Source of the DNA: Cavia porcellus
Taxonomy: Eukaryota > Chordata > Mammalia > Rodentia > Caviidae
Direction of reading: 5' to 3'
Length of the DNA stretch: 64,000 bases
Assembly: GCF_034190915.1 (NCBI RefSeq)
Contig: NW_026947506.1
Span: 29,455,248 to 29,519,247 of the forward strand
The notes under the pieces were generated by a model that saw nothing but the letters and a program-made list of their open reading frames with translations, did no database searches and was not told the origin of the DNA. Shown here one piece after another: positions 22,130-33,506 of this stretch. Made by a program: the position numbers and the translations under genes. Each line of letters begins with the position of its first letter. Positions within the stretch are counted from its first letter, which is position 1.

Positions 22130-22790
22130 GATACAAAGAAAAATTTACAAGCCAGACAATAATAATTGGTGAGAATGGAACAATAAAGATTCTCTTGAAA
22201 TTACAGTGGGGGTTGGTACACCCATGGTGGAAGATGACCTGTTACATAAGACATATCAAGGCCTACAGCCCTGCAACACGCAATCCCGCCCCACAGAGAC
22301 GTTTCTGGGTGTCTGTCCCCAACAGTGTTCATGGGTGCAGCATTCATACCTGGAAGTAAAGCTGAAAACAACCCAAAAGGCTACCCACAAAATGAATAAA
22401 GTATTTCCATGCAACGAAACACTGTTCAGGAGTTCCAAGTGATCTGTATTCATAAGCATCAATAGGAATGAAACTCAAATACAGGTTAAGAATAAAAAAT
22501 TAAGTCATCAAATGGAACGTATGTGTACATAAACACATAGCCCTCACAGATAGCTAAAAGAAGTCAAAGCAGTATTATTCAGAGGAAAGGCATGAACGCA
22601 TAGACACACTGGACAAGACCCTTGAACCTGATCACTTCCAGGAGGAAAAGCAGGCAGGTAGGGGTACTGGGTGCCTCAGTGTTACTTTCTGCCTCCTAAC
22701 TAGGTGCAAGGTACATAAGTATTCATTTTACATTTCCCTGAAACTTGCAGAATATACTTTCTAAACAACGTGAGTTTTAAACATTTATAA
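22130..22790 (+). mobile_element. Old L1 3' end fragment
   Basis: Weak but ordered similarity to the 3' end of ancient L1s: tcatgggtgcagcattcata with acaacccaaaaggctaccca, catgcaacgaaacactgttc, ataggaatgaaactcaa, and a 3'UTR-like tail. No coding frame survives. Confidence 0.5.
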
Positions 22791-22799
22791 AATGCATCA

Positions 22800-22960
22800 G
22801 CCTTGCCCCTATCCCAGTTGGTCTGTCCTTTTGAGCACTTTCTTTCCCTTTCATTATTATAATATCTATTGTATATTTTGGATATTATTACTCTTCCAGA
22901 TTTTTTTCATTCTAGGGAGACCATACAATATTTACAAATATGAGTTTGATTAAAGGAAAA
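22800..22960 (-). mobile_element. L1 3'UTR fragment
   Basis: gagcactttctttccctttc with ataatatctattgtatatttt, ttactcttccag and ctagggagaccatacaatat align closely with the 3'UTR of the 44-50 kb L1 (44680-44790). The short fragment is 5' truncated. Confidence 0.7.
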
Positions 22961-22964
22961 GATT

Positions 22965-23990
22965 ATATGTATGTTGGTAAACATATAAATGTATGTATGT
23001 ATATGAATGCTAGATAGATTACTGCTAATCTCTGTTCATCAAACAACAGTTTGTGGTATCATTGTTTGATTGATCACTTTCGTGCCTAGATTTTATAAGT
23101 GAACAACTACTTCTAAGATAAAAATATGCAGCATGTTAATTAGCGTTCTCTACTTTTTAAAAAAATTCTGTATTCTGTCCTTTTTTTCTGTTTTGCTTTT
23201 AAAAAAGCAAAAGGAAAAAATGCATGATTCTTTATCATGCTTAATAAGGCAAGGCTTTGATGCACACTGGCAGTTCTTGATTCTCCTCAGTGGCTGTGGT
23301 CTGAGTGCTCAGATAAGCACCAACGGGGTGGCCGATGGCTGAGGTCTACCCGTTCAGACAAACTCACAGTTTGCAGATGTTTTTCATTTCCAGTTATGCA
23401 GTGTGTCACACTCCTTCACGTGGCAGACTGTGTGACTGAGCCATTACCAAATGCCACAAATCGAGTACTGAGAATGATTATTTGGCACTTTGCTTCCTTA
23501 TTTTAAAATTTTTAATGAAATCATTTCATATTCATTAAAGAAAAGCTAGAAAGTTCAAGGTTTTAGGTGAGAAAGATATATGATCTTTCAGTAAATACCA
23601 CAGCTTCTTAAAAACCACGAGAGTATGGTTCATAGGACATTGGAGAAATATATCCTTCTCAGAAATTATATTACAGTTCACACAAAAAGAAAATTATTAG
23701 ATTTTCATTAGCCAAACTATACTATAAAACAGCCTCTATATGATGAGAATTCTGTTTTTGCAATCTAGACATCAGTCTACTGGAAGGCCTTTGTGTATCA
23801 AACACCCATGTTCTATGAGAAATGGGAATATATTCATTTAATGTGTTTGAATTTGTTAAGAGATCTTGTGAGATTTTTATTACCCAGGTTTCAGCAACAC
23901 ATTGATTAGAACTTCAAATCAATCATATAGTTTCTCTTATATGGTAATCCAAAGCATAAACAAAGAGCAAAATAAAAGATTGACAATAGC
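22965..23990. other. Intergenic, no gene seen
   Basis: No convincing gene or repeat. A small atgt run occurs at about 22990-23005. A 69-codon frame at 23133-23342 has no domain. Confidence 0.45.
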
Positions 23991-23999
23991 AAACAAGGA

Positions 24000-24175
24000 A
24001 ATAGATCTTTTGCAAATGGGAAAGGGACCAAGAGGTGGAGGTAAGGAGGATGCAGTTGAGAGAAATGGGATATAAAAAGACTTAAAATGTGTTATGTATG
24101 TGTACTAACTTCTCATGATGAATGAAGTCATTATGTACTGCAAACGTACTAATTTTAATTTTAAAACATGTATTT
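24000..24175 (+). mobile_element. L1 3'-end fragment (repeat shared with 36.9 kb)
   Basis: tgggaaagggaccaagaggt, aggatgcagttgagagaaat, ggatataaaaagactt, tgtgtactaacttctcatga and gtactgcaaacgtactaat run parallel to 36870-37020. The two copies therefore belong to one interspersed family, probably an L1 3'UTR. Confidence 0.55.
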
Positions 24176-24439
24176 TGAGCATGCTGCTACAAGTATACAT
24201 TTTATGTACATGTAGCACCATCTGCTGGCAATAAAGTATTATAATAGTTTTGAAATTACAGTCAGATTTGCCTGTTTTAATGGGAAAAATGCACAGCAAA
24301 GAGCTCTCACGGATATGGGTCACATTTTACAGATTTATTTCTTCGGTTGTTATGACTACAGTGGACAGCACCCTTCATGACTTTCCCCTCACCCATTGCC
24401 GCCCCTGCCTCCCATCTGTGTCTCCCTCCTCGGCACCTG

Positions 24440-24775
24440 TCCTGCCTCCTCCCCACCTTCCTTCCCCTCCACAAAAGTGCACTGCTGACTCGTCTTCTCT
24501 TCCCTGTTCTCCATCCCATCCTCTTCTGCTCACAGTTGCCTCTTCCTGGAAGCCAGTCCTGACTGTGCCCTTGGTCACCCACTGACACCACCACACACAC
24601 CGCACTTCTGATCCTTAACGAAGTCCTGTTTACCTTTAGGAGTCTCTTAGCCAGCTGTTGAATTCCTTAAACAGAGGCCATGTGTCTTGTGCATTTCTCC
24701 TTTCCACCCAGCTTGATACATAGCACATAGTAAGTAGGTGCTCAGTAAATATCTCATGAAGGAACAAACTGGAAA
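24440..24775 (+). mobile_element. L2 LINE 3' end
   Basis: Ordered L2 features: tcttcctggaagccagtcct then gactgtgccc, and the characteristic 3' end tagcacatagtaagtaggtg followed by ctcagtaaatatctcatgaa. L2 is an ancient, inactive mammalian LINE. The C/T-rich stretch just upstream (24370-24500) has low complexity. Confidence 0.65.
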
Positions 24776-24944
24776 GTAACTCAATAAAACACAAGAAAAC
24801 TTTAAAGATAGGGTGGCTAGTGAGCCTTTGGTATATTTTTGTTGTCTGCTGTACCTACTGCATGGCTGACTCCATCCTCAAAGTGAATATTTTCTTAATT
24901 CGTCTGTAAGTATTCAACTCTGTCTTGGGTACGCTGGGGATCAA

Positions 24945-25095
24945 GTTCAAATCTTAGTAGGTGCATCCTCTCTGGGTTTGAATTCCTGGTCCACCACTTA
25001 CTTAACACTTTCAAATTTCTTCATCTGCAAAATGGAACTGTCGAAGGTGTATTTCTCTTGAAATGATCTTTTGAAAAACAAAGCAGTAACATGCA
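24945..25095 (+). mobile_element. MIR SINE
   Basis: ggtttgaattcctggtccac then cacttacttaac and tcttcatctgcaaaatggaa follow the MIR core pattern. Confidence 0.65.
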
Positions 25096-25439
25096 TAAGT
25101 CAAAGAAGACAGAATCGTTTGTTGTTTTTGCTGTGATCATTAGAGCCCAGGATCTAACTGTTTAGAGCTCTTACATCAAGCCGTGCTAGCTGTGATTCTA
25201 TTGCTATACCAACGAGGGAGACTTTCCCACTGTGCTATTACTGCAGCAAGGGCTAATTTATATCTTTCATTTTAAAACCCCAGTATGCTAGGATATGAAA
25301 ATGCACACAGCTAAACTATAAAATCTAAGCAGATACTGCAAAATGGTGGGTTGCTCTCTCGCATGGCATCCTACATTTTTTAAAAGTTATTCTTAGCTGA
25401 TTTCTTATGACAAGTGTTTAAATTATTTAGCTACTTTGG

Positions 25440-27030
25440 GTTATTTTAGTTTTTTAAAAATTTGTACTGGTACATTTTAGATATACATAATGATACATAA
25501 TGATAACATTCATCACAGGGAATTTGTGCTTACGTGTGATATATCTTGCTTCTTTTTTTCCCATTCACCTCCCTTCCTTTCAACACCTCTTCCCCTCCTT
25601 ATTTACAAAACCCTTGTTTCCATTTAATCCTCCATTCTTTTATCTTGTCCCTTCTCTCATTTCCTCCTTCCTCTCCCTGTTCCCTTTCTCATTTGAACAT
25701 TTGCTTCCTATTTACCAATATCTATTATATATCTTGGTCCTTACACTCTAGGTTTTTCACACCAGAGAATCCATATCATATCTGAAAATGTCTATTTCAC
25801 TTAACAGTATGATCTCAAGATGCATCCATTTACCTAGATATGTCTCAAGTATATCTTTCTTTATGGCAGAATAGTACTCTATTGTATGAAAAACATCTTT
25901 ATCCATTCATCAGCTGATGGCCATTTGAGCTGCTTCCAAGATTTAGCTATTGCACACCATGTCTCTCTAAACATGGGTGTACATACCTCACTGTTTTATG
26001 ATGCTTTTAATTCTTTTGGGAATATACCAAAAAGGGGAATAAGTGGATCAAATGGAACCTCTACTTTTCATTTGTTTGAGGAACCTCCACACTAATGCCC
26101 TGCCAGCATTTGTTTTTGGTTGATTTCTTGATAATAGCCATTCTTTCTGCAGTGAGATAGAATCTCGGTGTTGTTTTAATTTGCATCTCTTGTATGACCA
26201 GTAATGTTGTAAATTTTTTCATATACTTTCTTGCCATTTCTGCTTGGATGCCATTGTTAAAGATGTTTTCTCCCTGATTTTTCTATCAGTCCATTTGTTA
26301 CTTGTGTATAGGAATGCTATGAATTCTGAATGTTGACTTTGTATCCAACTATGCTATAGAATTTGGTTATTAAATCCAGAAGTCTTTTGGTGGAGACTTT
26401 GGAATCTTCTATGTAGAGTATCTTGTCATCCACCAGTAAGATAATTTAACTTCTACATTTCCTCTCCTTATTCCTTTTTATTTCTTTCTCTTCTCTAATT
26501 GCTCAGACTAATGCTTCCAGAACTATACTGAATAAGAGTGAAGACAGTGGACATCCTTGTCCTGTTCTTGATTTTAGAGTGAAGGCTTTTGTTTCTTTGT
26601 CTGTTTAGTATGATGTTGGCTGCTGGTTTGTCATAGATGGCTTTTATCAGGTTGAGATAATGACCTTCTATTCCAATTTTCTACAGGGTTTGTATCATGA
26701 ATGTGAGCTGGACTTTGTCAAGCACCTTTTCTGTATCTATTGAGATGATCATATGATTTCTCTCCTGGATCCATTAATATGGTGTGTTACATTTATTGAT
26801 TTGCATATGTAAAGTCACACCTAGATCTCCGGGATGAAGCCTACTTGATCATGGTGTATAATCTTGATGATTTGCTGCATTCTGTTTGCCAGTATCTTAT
26901 TGAGAATTTTTTCATCTATGTTCATTATGGAGATTGGCCTGTAATTTTCTTCTTTGGTTGAATCCTTCTCTGGTTTTGGTATCAAGGTAATGATTACTTC
27001 CAGGAATGAATGTGGGAGTATTGCTTGAAC
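25440..27030 (-). mobile_element. Internally deleted L1 (L1 copy 4)
   Basis: Minus-strand L1 with 3'UTR and ORF2 C-terminal sequence (25490-26270, compare 44700-45300), then an abrupt jump near 26275 to reverse-transcriptase sequence (26290-27030, compare 2340-3075 in copy 1). Several hundred bases of ORF2 are missing between the two parts. All frames are short and broken. Confidence 0.82.
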
Positions 27031-27660
27031 TCAACTCCTTGACCTTCTTCTGATTTGAACTCAGCAGCCTCACCCTGACACAGAGCTGCTAGATGGAGCC
27101 AGCCTGCAGCTGTTCTGAGTTCCTAGCTTAGTTGTTGCCTCTGCAAGATGGTTACCAGCCAATTGCCCTCTACTGGGGAACATCTGAACCCAAATAACTC
27201 ACCAGCCATGGCTCCTCTGTGTCCACTGCTTATTTCAGTAGTGCATTTCTCCATGGAAGCCTTTGAGGTTGCCAATGGTCACCATGTGTCTGCAGGTTCG
27301 AACTGCCCCTCCCCCTCCCCACACAGTGCGTCAGGGCTCAAGGAGGAAGTTCCACTTGCTTCCTCCTTCTTCTGTGTTGAAGTCTCTCTCTTTGCTCTCC
27401 CCGGGGGCTTTAATTCTTGATTCAGATCATTCCTGGTTCCTGAGCTTTCCCGTCTCCCTCCTTCTCCTCTTCCTCATGGTGCTATATTCCAGCATTTGGA
27501 CACCAAATCTTGTGGAGAGGCTCTTTCACTGCTGCTCACCATTTCACTGTCTTCCCAGAAGTCTGTTTAGGTTTTTTATTCCCCTCCTCTTGAAAGGAAG
27601 GGGTGGTGGAGAAGGGGATACTGGTGTGTAAACACCTAGTCTTTCATCTTCCTGATCTCC
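27031..27660. other. GC-richer unassigned block next to L1 copy 4
   Basis: C/T-rich sequence with scattered short frames and no protein family. It could be an old L1 5'UTR continuing copy 4 on the minus strand, but I have no in-window copy to compare it with. Confidence 0.3.
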
Positions 27661-28075
27661 TTTCCAGAAACAACGACTCAGCCAGACACACCAGTCTCTT
27701 CCTGTGAGCCAGTTGGTAACTTCTCTACCCCAACTATTGATTCTCCTCAGCCCTGCTCAGTTATCCTGTAGTTCTACAATAACTTTATATTTACCAGAAT
27801 GAGGTTACCCTCCAGGTATGAAATAGAGAACCCACCAGTTCCAGGGCCCTGGAGTCTTGGCTTCTAACTAACTTCTCACCAGAGAAGGCAAAGCAAACTA
27901 AATATAAAAAATAACTGCTTCTTGACTAGCAATGAATCTAAACACCATCAAGCAAACTGATGCTGTGTGCAAAAATTTTGTCTACTGGTCTGGCCTAGTT
28001 TCATGGGAGACAAAGAAAAATGACTGATTCTGTCTACTTTCAAGTATTTTTCAATCTCCTGCACTTTTTTTGGGG
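27661..28075. other. No feature seen
   Basis: Single-copy-looking sequence without a gene or a recognised repeat. Confidence 0.4.
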
Positions 28076-28083
28076 GGGGGGCG

Positions 28084-28229
28084 TGTTTTTTTGAGGCAGG
28101 ATTTCACTATATGGTTCAAGCTGGCCTTCAACTCACTTGTTGCCTGGGCTGGCCTTGAACTTGCAGCGATCCTCCTGTCTCAGCCTCTAGAGTGCTAAAT
28201 GTACAGGCATATGCCACCACACCTGGCTT
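28084..28229 (-). mobile_element. B1-like (7SL-derived) SINE
   Basis: On the minus strand: gccaggtgtggtggcatatg, gaggctgagacaggaggatc, agttcaaggccagcc and a short A/C tail. It is a diverged monomeric B1-type element. Confidence 0.82.
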
Positions 28230-28239
28230 CATCTCTTGC

Positions 28240-29485
28240 TTTTGTGGCAGATGATTTTACCTTGCAAGAGAGTCAGAAAACAAAAGGGTAAACAGGACGA
28301 AGGCCCGAGTCAGTGATTCTGTCACTCTCTTCCCACCTCTGGCTCCTGACCCCTGAAGCCAGATAAGTAGAGGGGCAGGGATGGTGAGAGAGGTGAGATG
28401 GAAGTGGCGATCAGAAGGGGACACACCGCATCATCCTGTTGGCCCTGTTTGAACAGCTTGCCCCTCTGTTCCTGTGGCCACTGGGGCCATGATGTGGACC
28501 CTAGTAACAGAAAAGCTGGATAACAAAACAAGCTCTCAGATTATCCGCCCAGGCTGGGGTCCAGTCCCACCCCATCCAGCTTTTCTGTACTCAGCCTCGG
28601 TCTTGACTGGGGCTTTCTTGCACTTACCATGGGGCCAACTCTGTAGGTATTTCTTTCCCATCGCCATCCCTCCCGAGGAAACACAAACTTGAGCTTCAAT
28701 TTCACGACATTTTAGCCAATGCCAGTTTCTCATTTACATGGAACTATAGATTCACACTCCTATGATGTAATATTCTCTGTAGAGTTTCTTCATACTTTTA
28801 AATCTACACACACATACACATTTACACTCATCTGAGCCAGAACATCACACAGTGTCACAGAGAGGTGAGAAGATCCTCAGTGAGGACACTTAAGCATCCC
28901 TTCCTGCAGGAAAGCCTCATATGTCCACTTTAAATATGTTACAACACAAGACAAGAAATCAGGCGTTGTGACCATTTCCTTTACTATCTGAGGCCATGGC
29001 GACATCAGACATTAAGAGATAAACATAGCACAAGTATACCAAGAATTTTTCCAGTCAGTCATTTTGTTTCCCAGATCAGAAAACTAAGCAACAATGAAAT
29101 TTCTGCTTCCTCTTCTTGGTTCACATCACATCTGTGAAGGCTCCCCTTCCGAGATCTATGACATTTTCATTCCTGTCAATTTCCTTAGGGATACAAAACA
29201 TGCCTTAATGGGGAAGCGATATATTTACATGCATGAGACCTTGCTCAAGACCTAGCTTCTCTTGGGTACTTGGTGAATGCTTTCAGGGTGAATTTATGTA
29301 AACAAACCAAACCACATGCTTGGCTTCACTGGAGAACCAGATCTGGGCAAATAAGAGAGATCATCAGCCTTAAAGTTACAAGAGAAAAGAATATCTCAAC
29401 AATATTGCATTGATAATGGATGAACTCGGGTCACCCATAATCAGCATCTGTCTTAGATTTGCACATCTTCCTTCCTAAACAGAAG
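28240..29485. other. Intergenic, no gene seen
   Basis: Short frames at 28322-28733 on both strands have no domain and no splice context. A small CA run lies at 28807-28820. Confidence 0.45.
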
Positions 29486-29490
29486 GATAA

Positions 29491-29491
29491 T

Positions 29492-29557
<66 letters not shown>

Positions 29558-29594
29558 CCTCTCTCTCCTTCTCCCTCTCCCTCTCTCTCTTTCT
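29491..29594 (+). repeat. CT/AG dinucleotide microsatellite
   Basis: Near-continuous tct repeat of about 100 bp with a few interruptions (tctttctc, tgtccc, cttctccc). It encodes the artefactual Ser/Leu run in the plus-strand frame at 29459. Confidence 0.97.
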
Positions 29595-29772
29595 CCATTG
29601 CCACTCAGTTCATTTTGGATGCTGCTTCAGTGACTCAACTCCATAAACCCTGTGATCTGTGCATGACATGTGGACACTGACCCTTTTAGTTCAAGAAGAC
29701 ACAGTTTAAAACAGAAAAAAAAAAAATAGTCAAGCCAACTAAAGCTTTTCTATTTAGGTGGAAAATATATGG

Positions 29773-30060
29773 TGTCTTAGTTAGTTTTTACTCGTTGCTG
29801 AGACAAAATACCTGAAGCTCAAGTTGGAAAAGAAAGGTTTATTTCTTACAGTTTTTGGAGGTTTCAGTCCACACTCAGTTGGCTCCAAGGAAGGTGGGCA
29901 TAGCTGAGCCGCAGTTCATGGCGGCTGCAAACAGCAAGCAGGAACCAGCAAAGAGCAAGATACACCTTCTTCCTGCCATTACATCACATCCTGGCTCCAC
30001 CCCTATGTGGGTGGAGCACTGACTCCTTCAATCTAAGCACTAGACATTGAACCATTGCAA
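29773..30060 (+). mobile_element. URR1-like hAT DNA transposon
   Basis: Begins gtgtcttagttagtttttac then tcgttgctgagacaaaatac, followed by aggtttatttcttacag, a short cggcggctgcaa-type middle and ccaccccta.. It is the same family as 21490-21862. Confidence 0.68.
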
Positions 30061-30439
30061 ATGCACAATGCAAACTTATGAGGTCTGGGGGCCACAGACA
30101 TAAGGGCTGGGGAGTTTTAGAGAAGTCTATCCCCACAGGTAAATTACACAGACCGCAGAACACATATGCATCTTTCACAAAGCAAGGAAATGTCATTCTG
30201 CTTTTTCACACTTGGTTTTCTGGAAGCTTTGGGTTATGGTTTTTTAATAACACACTGAGGCCTCAGTTCTATCCAGCCAAACTCAGGTAAGTACTTTGTG
30301 AGCACTTCTTCTATGGCTGATGACAGAAAGGAGCAGAGTTAAAAGAAAATGGCAGAAACAAAGAGGACCCGGATTAAACGCCCTCATCTTCATGATGGTG
30401 TTGCTCTGGGTGGTGGCTTGGGGGAGAACACAGGCTCTG

Positions 30440-30620
30440 ATCTGGCCCCTCTGGTAAGAGCTGTGGTCCTGGCTCTCAGCAGCTGTGTGACTTCAGGCAG
30501 CTGAATTTATAGCAGCATCAGTTTAATCATCTACACAATGAGAACCATTGTCATGCAACCGTGACCATTGCATAGGCTGCTATGTGTAAATATCAAAGCC
30601 TCTGATAAGAAAAATAAGCA
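30440..30620 (+). mobile_element. MIR SINE
   Basis: cagcagctgtgtgacttcag followed by gcagctgaat, a tcagtttaatcatctacaca segment and atgagaacc match the MIR core. Confidence 0.6.
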
Positions 30621-30646
30621 GGAATGAAGGTAGGTGCTTAATAGAT

Positions 30647-30842
30647 AGCCGGCCACGGTGGCACAGACCTGTAATTCCAGCCCTCTGGGAGGCTGAGGCA
30701 GTTGGATTGCAAGTTCCAGCTCAGCCCTGACAATTTACTGAGACTTACTGAGACTGTCTCAAAATAAAAAATAAAAAAGAGCTGGGGACAAAGCTCAGGG
30801 TGACAGCCCTGGATTCAGCTCTCACACCCAATAAACAAACTA
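30647..30842 (+). mobile_element. B1-dID composite SINE
   Basis: A B1-like left part (ggccacggtggcacagacct, gggaggctgaggcagttgga, tgagactgtctcaaaataaa) is joined to an ID-like right part (gagctggggacaaagctcag). This 7SL/tRNA fusion is typical of non-murid rodents. Confidence 0.85.
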
Positions 30843-31239
30843 ACTCCCTACTTTGAGGGGGCTGATTGGATATATTTCTCCTGAGGGGATTGTCAATCCT
30901 TCCGTATGCATCTGGTAATCTGAAAAATAGATGTGATATTTTGAAGATTAAAAAGCCAAGTAGAATTTATGAGTAAAAGTATATACATAGGTTAAAAAAG
31001 TAAACAAATGCCATGGATTTACCTATGGAGTTACTTAGGCAGAGAAAATTCAATAATAGTGATTTTCAGAAGCATCATGGCAGTAGATACAAATGTGGTA
31101 AAGGCCGCCTACCAATAGGCACACATGAAAAGGAGCTTGGTTTCCATTAACCAAGAAGATTTTAATATTTATAAGCAAATCTGCCATGACTTGGAGTTTC
31201 CATTAGTAAAATGGAAATAACCGTCACTTCTCTTTCCTT

Positions 31240-31585
31240 TTAATCAAGAGGTGAAGTGTCAATGTGCTGCTGAGAAGTGGCCCCCAAGGAGGAAACAGCA
31301 TCCTGCATTGTGAGGGCACTGAGTGGGCTGTGGGAAGAAGCCAGCCACGGGGGAAACTGTGTCCTGTCCTGCTGGCTTCCGCCCTAGCTCGTTTCCCTGC
31401 TCTCGGCTTCTGGCTAAGGTAAGATGGGCAGCTTTCCCCACCCTGCCCTTCCACCTTATGTTTCTGTTTAGAAGCCAGCTGACCCCGGATGGAATCATGA
31501 GCCAAAACAAACATTTCCATCTCTAAGTTGTGTGTGTAACCAGGTATTTTGTCCCAGTAACAAGACAATGACATCACAGGAGTCA
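31240..31585 (+). mobile_element. Possible rodent MaLR-type LTR
   Basis: Contains the run atcatgagccaaaacaaaca then tttccatctctaagttg and caggtattttgtcccagtaa, which is the 3' section of a widespread rodent LTR-like repeat. The family name is not certain. The overlapping frames on both strands (31224-31658) look like shadows. Confidence 0.45.
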
Positions 31586-31903
31586 CCCTGATTCCCTCCT
31601 GGCAGCTGATGCCTCCTGATGCTTCTAGCATTATCTTCTCCTTCAAACCTAGATGCACAAGCTCTGGTCACTTCCCTCACCTGTGCAAGGACAAGGGCGA
31701 CTTCTTACCTGGGAGCCCTGCATCTGGACTTCTCTGCACCATCCTCCATCTCACCACAGGCAAGTCTGAAACACGGGCTGTCCTGCAGTCTGGCCACTGG
31801 CCTCCCCAGAGCTTCCTGTGGCTGCCCATTCTCCTTGGGTAAGTGTGACCACCTGGCCTTTTACGGGGCTGTCCTAGTCCACATTTCTAGTCTTACCTCA
31901 ACA

Positions 31904-32452
31904 TGTGAGAAATGTGTCCACTTGCTCAGACTCAACAAATAGACACAGAGACACAAAGAGCAGCAAAAGCAAGGCTTTAACTTAGCGTCACAAGGCTGGG
32001 TGTCACTATGCTACCGGGCACACCAAAGGCAGGTACAACTACAGAATGATTCCTAGCACACAGTGCCTTCTCCTGGCTCCTCACTGGCTGAGTACCATGG
32101 AAGAGTCTTACCCGGATGTTGCCTAAGCTCTGTTATCACCTTAGCAGGGAGTTCCCCAGTCCCCTCCCAATGGACTTGCTCATCTACTGTCTGCTCTTTA
32201 CTGTGACTTTCCAAGGAGTCAATGCTCCTGTTTAGATATTTTATGCAAGCTTGTGGTTACCATGTTTCCACAGCCTTTTCTTATCATGAAAATGGACCAT
32301 TCTACTCCCTTCTCCTGGAAGTGGGGAACACTTATGCCTAGGTTTCTCAACAAAGACTTTCTTGGTTTATCTCTCCTTCAAGTTCCCACTTGTTTAGGGA
32401 TCTTTTATATGCATGCCTGAAAATGGACCACCTTAAGTTTCTATTTCTTACA
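31904..32452 (-). mobile_element. Solo LTR of an endogenous retrovirus
   Basis: 549 bp bounded by short inverted termini tgtgagaa (left) and ttcttaca (right), i.e. TGTAAGAA..TTCTCACA on the minus strand. Near its minus-strand 3' end it holds a polyadenylation-like ttaaagccttgctttt followed by a T-rich stretch, as expected for R/U5. No gag, pol or env lies on either side, so it is a solo LTR left by recombination. I saw no convincing flanking duplication. Confidence 0.55.
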
Positions 32453-32549
32453 GGCAAGTGAGATCGGAATGCCTTTCACTCAGTCTTGACCTTGTCCATA
32501 TCTTTGGCTCATGCTCCCTCCATTTCTCCACACACTTTACTTTTCTCCA

Positions 32550-32725
32550 AAATCCTACCACCTTTGAAGATCCAACTCAAATCTTCCTACTCTGAAATTT
32601 TCTTGACCTCATGGTCAAGAAAACCACCCTTGAACCACCATGAACTTCTTGTCTTACAGCACAGGAGGCCCTTCACTGCCCTGCTCTGCCTTAACTTTAT
32701 ATGCATTCTCTATTATGGGGACCAA
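32550..32725 (+). mobile_element. Possible L2 fragment
   Basis: aagatccaactcaaatcttc, ttttcttgacctcatgg and a late tgccttaactttatatgcat resemble the L2 3' region. Weak. Confidence 0.35.
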
Positions 32726-32769
32726 AGACCCCAGGTCATTGTAGGTTGTTAGTATTGCCTCTGCTTTTG

Positions 32770-33192
32770 TCCACTGGGGACCCATTTTCAGAAGAAGGAA
32801 AGATGTCGGCCACAAGGCAGAGCATTGAGATGACCCACAGGAGCTATCCCTGGGGGACTCCTGTCCTGTTGTTGTCACCAGGGCTGCCTAGTAAAGCACC
32901 CCAGAGCAGAGCCTCGTGGAGGGTGGGTGTATGAGACCAAAGGTCATCAGATGGCCTCGCTCCTCCTGAGGAACTAACTGGAGGGGCCACCTTTTCCCTA
33001 TGTCTTCACAGTCTTTCCTGTATCCTGTCTGTGTCCAATCCTCGGCCTCATATATGGACATGAGTCAACCTGTGAGCTCACTAAACCTTGATGATCCCTT
33101 TAAAGACCTTTCTGTAAAGACAGTCACATTTGAGTTACTGCAGGTTAGGGCTTCCAAGTATGAATTTGAGGGGAAACAATTCAGCCCATAAT
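32770..33192 (+). other. Old interspersed repeat, family unclear
   Basis: The end segment taaagacagtcacatttgag, tactgcaggttagggcttcc and aatttgaggggaaacaattc followed by agcccata is a familiar mammalian repeat terminus (DNA transposon or LTR). I could not name the family. Confidence 0.4.
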
Positions 33193-33370
33193 GGCTATTT
33201 AATAATTGTTAGAAGAGAGTAGAAAGAAAAAAAAGGAGAAAAAGAAGAGGAACAGAAAGAAGAGCCTTTGGCCAGCTGCATATGACAGAAATTTCTTTCT
33301 TTAACACTTAGTTTGATCATTTTATTTCTGGTTTTTTTGTTTTTGTTTTTGGTTTTTGGTTTTTTGGGTT

Positions 33371-33506
33371 TTTTTTTTTTTTTTTTAGATAAGCTCAGTC
33401 TGTAATGCAGGTTGTCCTTGAGCTCACTGTGTAGCCCAGGCTGTGATCCTCCTGCCTCAGCCTTCCAAGTGCTGGGATTACAGATGTGCACCACCATGCC
33501 CAGTTT
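33371..33506 (-). mobile_element. B1-like SINE
   Basis: Minus strand reads gggcatggtggtgcacatct, aatcccagcacttggaaggc, aggaggatcacagcctggg and an A-rich tail (the long T/G run at 33330-33386). Confidence 0.88.

Noticed and set aside
29459..29680. Serine/leucine-rich 73-codon ORF
   Set aside because: It is the translation of the CT microsatellite.
31904..32452. Complete endogenous retrovirus
   Set aside because: Only one LTR is visible and no gag, pol or env sequence lies on either side.
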